Assembly: GCA_017411905.1 (NCBI GenBank)
Contig: JAFQPB010000032.1
Span: forward strand, 1 to 25,500
DNA: 25,500 nucleotides
Direction of reading: 5' to 3'
DNA from: Oscillospiraceae bacterium
Lineage (GTDB): Bacteria; Bacillota_A; Clostridia; Oscillospirales; Oscillospiraceae
A program made the position numbers and the translations under genes. Each line of letters opens with the position of its first letter. Positions within the stretch are counted from its first letter, which is position 1. The notes under the pieces are model-generated. The model ran no database searches and was not told the DNA's origin. It saw nothing but the letters and a program-made list of their open reading frames with translations. Shown here in pieces: positions 21,501 to 25,500 of this stretch.

Positions 21501-22607
21501 TTGAAATATTGGCGCGGCTTTTTGACCGCCGGCATTATCGGTGCGTGTACACTGGCACTGACAGAATTTGCCAAGTCCCATCCCACCCTTGTGGATATGA
21601 TCTTCCCCTATATTTCCCGTATGATCTCCGGCAGTATGGCCGAGTGGAGCAGCGGCGTTACCTTCTGCCTCTGGCAGGTCTTTTTGGTACTGTGTGTTTT
21701 GGCTGTGTGCACGTTTTTGGTGCTGGCCATCGTATTGCACTGGAATGTGCTGCAGGTCACCGGCTGGATCACCGCAGCCGCCAGCTTGATCCTGTTCCTG
21801 CAATTCGGTGTTTTCGGTATAAACCGTTATGCCGGCCCTTTGGCAGACGATATCCAAATGACCGTCACCAATTACGACATTGCTGAATTGGAGGAGGCCG
21901 CAAAGTATTACCTTACGGAAGCAAAAAAGGCCAGTAACCGGCTTGGTGAGGGCAAACCCACCGCCCCCGGCTTTGAAGCCTTGGCAAATCAGGCCTCCGA
22001 CGGCTTCCATTCCTTGGTTTATGACCGGAAATTTTCCGTTTTTGCCAACAGCACCGTGCCCGTGAAGAAGCTGAGCTGGAGCGGCTACTATACCGGCACC
22101 GGCACCACCGGTATGACCGTGAGCCTGACCGGCGAATCTGCGGTCAATCCCGAGGTTCCCGGTGTTCTGATGCCCTATGCTATGTGCCACGAAATGGCGC
22201 ACCGGATCAGTATCTATGCCGACCGGGATGCCAACTTTGCCGCATTTTTGGCCTGTACCCATAATTCTAACCCCTATTTCGTCTATTCCGGCTATCTCAA
22301 TGCCTACCGGTACTGTCTGAAAGCACTGCAGTCCTTTAACTCCGACAATGCCCAAGCGGCCTGCCAGCGGCTGATGGCCGAGGAGCTTTCCCACTTTGGA
22401 GCCGAAATCAAGGCTATCGATAATTTCTATAAGAATACAGAGAGTGCCAACGATTTCCGCAACAATGTGCAGCTTTTGGTCTCCTGGTATATTCAGGAGG
22501 TCTATCTGCCCAACCACGTGGAGGACGAAGACACTCCATCCTTTGATCCTATGGACGAGACTCAGGTAGACCTGTCCGGTCTTCCCAATGCCAAAAACAG
22601 AAGATGA
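21501..22607 (+). CDS. DUF3810-type membrane zinc metallopeptidase (putative)
   Basis: The 368 residues have three predicted transmembrane helices in the first third (about 7-25, 53-80 and 87-105) and a large outer domain containing YAMCHEMAHRISIY, with a complete HExxH motif (H230, E231, H234), the signature of gluzincin-type zinc peptidases. The downstream DRDANFAAFLAC (241-252) could supply the third ligand. The architecture matches DUF3810. The start is a TTG at 21501, set by AAGGAGG 8 bases upstream; no ATG is available in frame nearby. It overlaps rsmG by 4 bp (ATGA). Substrate unknown. Confidence 0.82.
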   Translation: MKYWRGFLTAGIIGACTLALTEFAKSHPTLVDMIFPYISRMISGSMAEWSSGVTFCLWQVFLVLCVLAVCTFLVLAIVLHWNVLQVTGWITAAASLILFLQFGVFGINRYAGPLADDIQMTVTNYDIAELEEAAKYYLTEAKKASNRLGEGKPTAPGFEALANQASDGFHSLVYDRKFSVFANSTVPVKKLSWSGYYTGTGTTGMTVSLTGESAVNPEVPGVLMPYAMCHEMAHRISIYADRDANFAAFLACTHNSNPYFVYSGYLNAYRYCLKALQSFNSDNAQAACQRLMAEELSHFGAEIKAIDNFYKNTESANDFRNNVQLLVSWYIQEVYLPNHVEDEDTPSFDPMDETQVDLSGLPNAKNRR

Positions 22608-23296
22608 AAGAAACACTGATTGCAGGATTACCTGCCCTGAAGCTTTCTCTGCCGGAGGAACGTATTGCTAAGCTCACCGCGTTCGGTGAGGCCGTGATCC
22701 GGCAAAACGAGGTGATGAACCTCACCGCCATTACCGAGCCGAAGCAGGTAGCGCGGCTCCATCTGCTCGACAGCTTATCTCTCTTATCCTTGGAGGAGCT
22801 CTCCGGGAAAAGGCTGATCGACGTAGGCTGCGGCGCAGGCTTTCCCGGTGTGCCGGTAAAGATCGCCTGCCCGGAAGTAAAACTTACCCTTTTGGATTCC
22901 TTGGGAAAACGGATGAACTGGCTCTCTGAGATACTGCCCGCCTTGGGTGTAGATGCCCAGTGTGTCACCGCCCGGGCAGAGGAATTTGTAACCGATTGCC
23001 GGGAAAGCTACGATGTTGCCACCAGCCGGGCTGTGGCGAGGCTCAATATCCTTTTGGAGCTGACCGCGCCCTACGTAAAAGTAGGCGGCAAAATATTGGC
23101 AATGAAGGGCTCTGCCGCAAGGGAAGAGCTGGAGGAAGCCAAAAATGCCGTCCGTAAATTAGGTCTTACCTTAGAGAAGATCGCAGACTTTCCGGTAGAT
23201 GACGGCGTGCATACGGTTTTGGTCTTCAAAAAGACCGCCCATACACCGCCCCAGTACCCCCGCCGGTATGCCAAGATCAAACAATCGCCCCTATAA
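22604..23296 (+). CDS. rsmG: 16S rRNA (guanine527-N7)-methyltransferase RsmG
   Basis: RsmG (GidB) methylates G527 of 16S rRNA using S-adenosylmethionine; loss gives low-level streptomycin resistance. The 230 residues match the family length. The SAM site DVGCGAGFPG lies at 73-82, LLDSLGKRMNWL at 96-107, and the TSRAVARL segment near 139-146 helps RNA binding. In many Firmicutes rsmG sits beside mnmG and parAB near oriC; here it is 17 kb from parAB and coupled to a metallopeptidase gene through an ATGA overlap. Confidence 0.96.
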   Translation: MKETLIAGLPALKLSLPEERIAKLTAFGEAVIRQNEVMNLTAITEPKQVARLHLLDSLSLLSLEELSGKRLIDVGCGAGFPGVPVKIACPEVKLTLLDSLGKRMNWLSEILPALGVDAQCVTARAEEFVTDCRESYDVATSRAVARLNILLELTAPYVKVGGKILAMKGSAAREELEEAKNAVRKLGLTLEKIADFPVDDGVHTVLVFKKTAHTPPQYPRRYAKIKQSPL

Positions 23297-23603
23297 AAAA
23301 CGACGCCTTGGGCGGTGCGCCATAGTGATAAATTGCCTGAAAAGCCGTATATTTTCCTGATATTGCGTCAAAAATCCTCGCAATCCACAAAGGATTCCTG
23401 CGGTTTTTTCCTTATCTCAGAAAAATCTTCATTCTTTTCAGGTGCGATGCAGTTTTGAAGTCGTAACTTTTTTGATTAACAAATAATAAAATTCCCGGAA
23501 TGCTGACGCATTTCGGGAATTTTTTGTGCAGTTAAGCGGAAAAGGGACGGTTCAAAACCAATTCATCACTGTGGCGTACCGCCCTTGCGGCGTCGTTTTT
23601 TTT
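23295..23603. repeat. Non-coding element with 34-38 bp inverted termini after rsmG
   Basis: Left end 23295-23328 begins AAAAAACGACGCC and right end 23566-23603 is its near-complement (about 30 matching positions, with a 2-base length difference and a few substitutions). The left end overlaps the rsmG stop codon. Inside are a nested inverted repeat (CCTGAAAAG at 23336-23344 with CTTTTCAGG at 23434-23442) and a 16-bp terminator-like hairpin. No protein is evident. It may be a MITE-like element or a long folded 3' RNA. Confidence 0.6.
23488..23525 (+). terminator. Strong intrinsic terminator within the post-rsmG element
   Basis: A 16-bp stem with one G-U pair (23488-23503 with 23508-23523), loop TGAC, then T residues. 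It would end transcripts running on from rsmG about 190 nt downstream. Confidence 0.82.
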
Positions 23604-23633
23604 AATTGAGAGTTGACAGTTGATAATTGACAA
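23602..23633 (+). repeat. TTGA-type tandem repeat (family A)
   Basis: Begins TAATTGA in the T-run of the preceding element's right end and continues with TTGACAG and TTGATAA units, as at 12359. Confidence 0.65.
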
Positions 23634-23658
23634 ATATAGTCCTTCACCAAAGTAAATT

Positions 23659-23687
23659 GCAGGGACACCCCGAAAGGGCGTCCCTGC
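23659..23687. repeat. Hairpin between convergent units
   Basis: Arms GCAGGGAC and GTCCCTGC with an inner CCC/GGG pair and a GAAA-type loop; one A-C mismatch. It lies downstream of the leftward lipoprotein gene and may be its 3' structure. It resembles family B in size and GC content but not in sequence. Confidence 0.6.
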
Positions 23688-23732
23688 GCATAGTGTCAAA
23701 TAAGCAGATGCTATCTTATAAAACCCTGCCTT

Positions 23733-24632
23733 TTACGGCGTGGTGGTGGTCCGATATTCCTCGGGAATCTCGGGGGTATTAAATACTGCGTTTTTCGCAG
23801 CCTCGGGAAGCTTTACGATGGCGGAAGCGCTCACAAGATCGCCTGCATAGGGGACGGTTGTGGGATCTACACCGAAGATCGTTGCAAAAATGGTTGCGGC
23901 CGCAAGGAAGCTGCCTTCATAAATGGAGTGGGAGAAGTCGGGATCGTAGATCTCAATGTCGGTATTGGTGAAAATATCATAGAAGGCAAGACCGACATAG
24001 GCAACGGGGATGTCCAGCTCCTCGCCGATGGCCTGACCGGCAGCCGCCAGCTTCCATGTCATAGACTCGTTGGTCAAATTAAGCTGACTGAGCTCCGGGG
24101 AGCCGGTCTTTCTGCCCCAGTGGTTATAAAGCACAGGAGTCGCGCCGGCAGCACGGATCTTCCCTACCAGCTCCCGTGCGCTCTGATAGAATATTTCGGT
24201 AGATGCAACAGGGCGGAGGCTGTATTCCTGAAAGACAACATAGTCGTACTTGCCGTAGTTTTCGGGAGCAAGGGCCGCGGCAACCTGCGCACCGTAGGTA
24301 TCGTTGGGGTCATTAAATTCTTCGAGGGTATGTCCGCCATTGACAATGGCTGTGACCTCTACATCGTAGCCGGCCGCTTTTGCCATAGGCGCGAAGATAC
24401 CGGTGGATAAATTATACCGCTTGGTATAGCTGTTGCCGATAAAGAGAATGGAATACTTTTTATCCTTGGGGAGGGGCTCGATTGCGGGCTCCGCAGGCTC
24501 TGTGGGGTCTGCAGGCTGCTGTGTGGGCTCGGTAGGGTTATTGACCGGGGGCACAAAAAGGTCGCAGGCTGCCAAGGTCGGCAGAAGCATAGCTCCGATC
24601 AGAAGCAAGCAAAGAAGTTTTTTTACTTTCAT
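23733..24632 (-). CDS. Surface lipoprotein with an SGNH-hydrolase-like (DUF4886-type) domain
   Basis: The 299 residues have a signal peptide and lipobox LAAC with the lipidated Cys at 23, a Pro/Thr/Glu-rich tether (about 27-55), then a domain opening SILFIGNSYTKRYNL, the block I of SGNH/GDSL esterases with S68 as likely nucleophile. A DPDFSHSIYEG stretch near the C-terminal third supplies a candidate Asp/His pair. A polysaccharide-deacetylating or esterase role on the cell surface is plausible but unproven. It has its own strong promoter and stands alone. Confidence 0.82.
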   Translation of the reverse strand: MKVKKLLCLLLIGAMLLPTLAACDLFVPPVNNPTEPTQQPADPTEPAEPAIEPLPKDKKYSILFIGNSYTKRYNLSTGIFAPMAKAAGYDVEVTAIVNGGHTLEEFNDPNDTYGAQVAAALAPENYGKYDYVVFQEYSLRPVASTEIFYQSARELVGKIRAAGATPVLYNHWGRKTGSPELSQLNLTNESMTWKLAAAGQAIGEELDIPVAYVGLAFYDIFTNTDIEIYDPDFSHSIYEGSFLAAATIFATIFGVDPTTVPYAGDLVSASAIVKLPEAAKNAVFNTPEIPEEYRTTTTP

Positions 24633-24661
24633 AATTTCCTCTCCTTTTTTGAAGTATATCT

Positions 24662-24690
24662 ATTATAGCATTCTTTTTATATATAGTCAA
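24662..24690 (-). promoter_or_regulatory. Sigma-A promoter of the SGNH lipoprotein gene
   Basis: Minus-strand TTGACT (24685-24690), 17-bp spacer, TATAAT (24662-24667), about 30 bp upstream of the ATG. Confidence 0.85.
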
Positions 24691-24740
24691 ACATATTCCG
24701 GTACAGAAGGACACCGTGCGATTTTAATGTAAAATTATAG

Positions 24741-24769
24741 TAGACAATTCCTTTTTTATGTGATATACT
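24741..24769 (+). promoter_or_regulatory. Sigma-A promoter of pckA
   Basis: TAGACA (24741-24746), 17-bp spacer, TATACT (24764-24769). The predicted start near 24776 leaves a leader of about 106 nt. Confidence 0.75.
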
Positions 24770-24838
24770 GTATGCGGTGGAGGATGGAGCAAATTTGGAT
24801 TTGTTGCATTTTTCTGCTGAAAAACGTCAAAATTTGGG

Positions 24839-24857
24839 GCGAAAAACCTGTTTTCGC
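24839..24857 (+). promoter_or_regulatory. Hairpin in the pckA leader
   Basis: A 7-bp perfect stem GCGAAAA/TTTTCGC with a 5-nt loop, ending about 12 bp before the GGAGG site. No U-run follows, so it is not a terminator; it might affect ribosome access. Confidence 0.4.
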
Positions 24858-24881
24858 AACCCGTTTATAGGAGGAACATAT

Positions 24882-25500
24882 ATGAACATCAAAGATCTTG
24901 AAAAGTATGGCATGACCGGCACTACCGAGATCGTCTACAACCCCACCTACGAGCAGCTCTTCGAGGCAGAGATGGATCCCACTCTGGAGGGTTACGACAA
25001 GGGTCAGCTCACCGAGCTGGGCGCTGTCAACGTTATGACCGGCATCTATACCGGCCGCTCCCCCAAGGATAAGTTCATTGTTATGGACGATACTTCCAAG
25101 GACACCGTGTGGTGGACCTATCCCGAGTTCGCCAACGATAACAAGCCCGCTTCCGTAGAAGCTTGGAAGGCCTGCAAGGAGTTGGCTATCAAGCAGCTCT
25201 CCGGCAACAAGAGACTCTACGTTATGGACCTGTTCTGCGGCACCAACCCCGACTCCCGTATGGCCATCCGCTTCATCGTGGAGGTAGCATGGCAGGCACA
25301 CTTCGTAAAGAATATGTTCATCACTCCCACCGAGGAAGAACTGAAGAATTTTGAGCCCAATTTCGTCATCTACAACGCTTCCAAGGCTAAGGTCGAGAAC
25401 TACAAGGAGCTGGGTCTCAACTCTGAGACTGCTGTTCTCTTCAACCTGACCTCCCGTGAGCAGGTTATCCTGAACACCTGGTACGGCGGCGAGATGAAGA
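24882..25500 (+). CDS. pckA: Phosphoenolpyruvate carboxykinase (ATP), 5' part
   Basis: PckA interconverts oxaloacetate plus ATP and phosphoenolpyruvate plus CO2 plus ADP; in fermenting anaerobes it often runs toward oxaloacetate and yields ATP. The first 206 codons are present and the gene runs off the right edge. The family's [14 protein letters not shown] segment lies at 54-67, and [10 protein letters not shown] precedes it, as in ATP-dependent enzymes. The metal- and ATP-binding motifs should lie beyond the window. TAGGAGGAACAT precedes the ATG, and codon use is strongly biased toward C-ending codons, suggesting high expression. Confidence 0.95.
   Translation, partial: MNIKDLEKYGMTGTTEIVYNPTYEQLFEAEMDPTLEGYDKGQLTELGAVNVMTGIYTGRSPKDKFIVMDDTSKDTVWWTYPEFANDNKPASVEAWKACKELAIKQLSGNKRLYVMDLFCGTNPDSRMAIRFIVEVAWQAHFVKNMFITPTEEELKNFEPNFVIYNASKAKVENYKELGLNSETAVLFNLTSREQVILNTWYGGEMK

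Noticed and set aside
21453..22616. 387-codon leftward open frame opposite the DUF3810-like gene
   Set aside because: Longer than the sense gene, but the sense frame has an AAGGAGG site, membrane helices, HExxH and an ATGA overlap with rsmG.

Overview
The window looks like chromosomal DNA from a low-to-mid GC, anaerobic, Gram-positive bacterium of the class Clostridia, most likely the Oscillospiraceae/Ruminococcaceae (Oscillospirales) group. This is inferred from the gene content: electron-bifurcating NfnAB, DUF1836, MtaB, an acyl-ACP thioesterase, ATP-type PEP carboxykinase and several Gram-positive lipoboxes. Strong AGGAGG-type ribosome binding sites and near-consensus sigma-A promoters with 17-bp spacers fit the same picture. 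No phage, integrase, insertion-sequence transposase or CRISPR array is visible. The region is housekeeping chromosome sprinkled with short non-coding repeats.

Layout. 1-2000: a small leftward membrane protein; a long-stemmed structured RNA candidate (784-996) with its own promoter; nrdR; an SdpI-like membrane protein. 2095-4577: a leftward DUF1836-hflK-hflC operon with a consensus promoter. 4788-8374: a zinc-ribbon membrane protein, two perfect parS sites, parA, parB, a PspC protein and serS, all rightward. 8512-10005: mscL between two small lipoproteins. 10076-12326: nfnA-nfnB between a consensus promoter and a terminator. 12587-14149: a SanA/YdcF-like membrane protein, then a small divergent locus of an XRE regulator facing a Cys-rich mini-protein and a short ORF, with two identical-type 15-bp operators between them. 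14293-16017: a leftward uppP-aldose epimerase operon. 16291-19695: response regulator, histidine kinase, PDZ-only membrane protein and acyl-ACP thioesterase. 19696-20119: a non-coding stretch with a DnaA-box cluster and a repeat. 20120-23296: mtaB, a DUF3810-type membrane metalloprotease and rsmG. 23295-23603: a non-coding element with long inverted termini. 23733-24632: a leftward SGNH-type lipoprotein. 24882 to the right edge: the 5' part of pckA.

How it fits together. parS/parAB, rsmG and a DnaA-box cluster lying within 18 kb suggest an origin-proximal location, although dnaA itself is not here. Envelope functions recur: UppP recycles the lipid carrier, SanA and HflKC are membrane quality-related families, MscL is a pressure valve, and the two-component system is linked to a PDZ protein and lipid metabolism. 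NfnAB and PckA fit fermentative redox and carbon metabolism.

The observations most worth a second look are the RNA upstream of nrdR, the twin-operator XRE locus, the inverted-terminus element after rsmG, the DnaA-box cluster, and a TTGA-rich tandem repeat that repeatedly begins at the U-tract of terminators.
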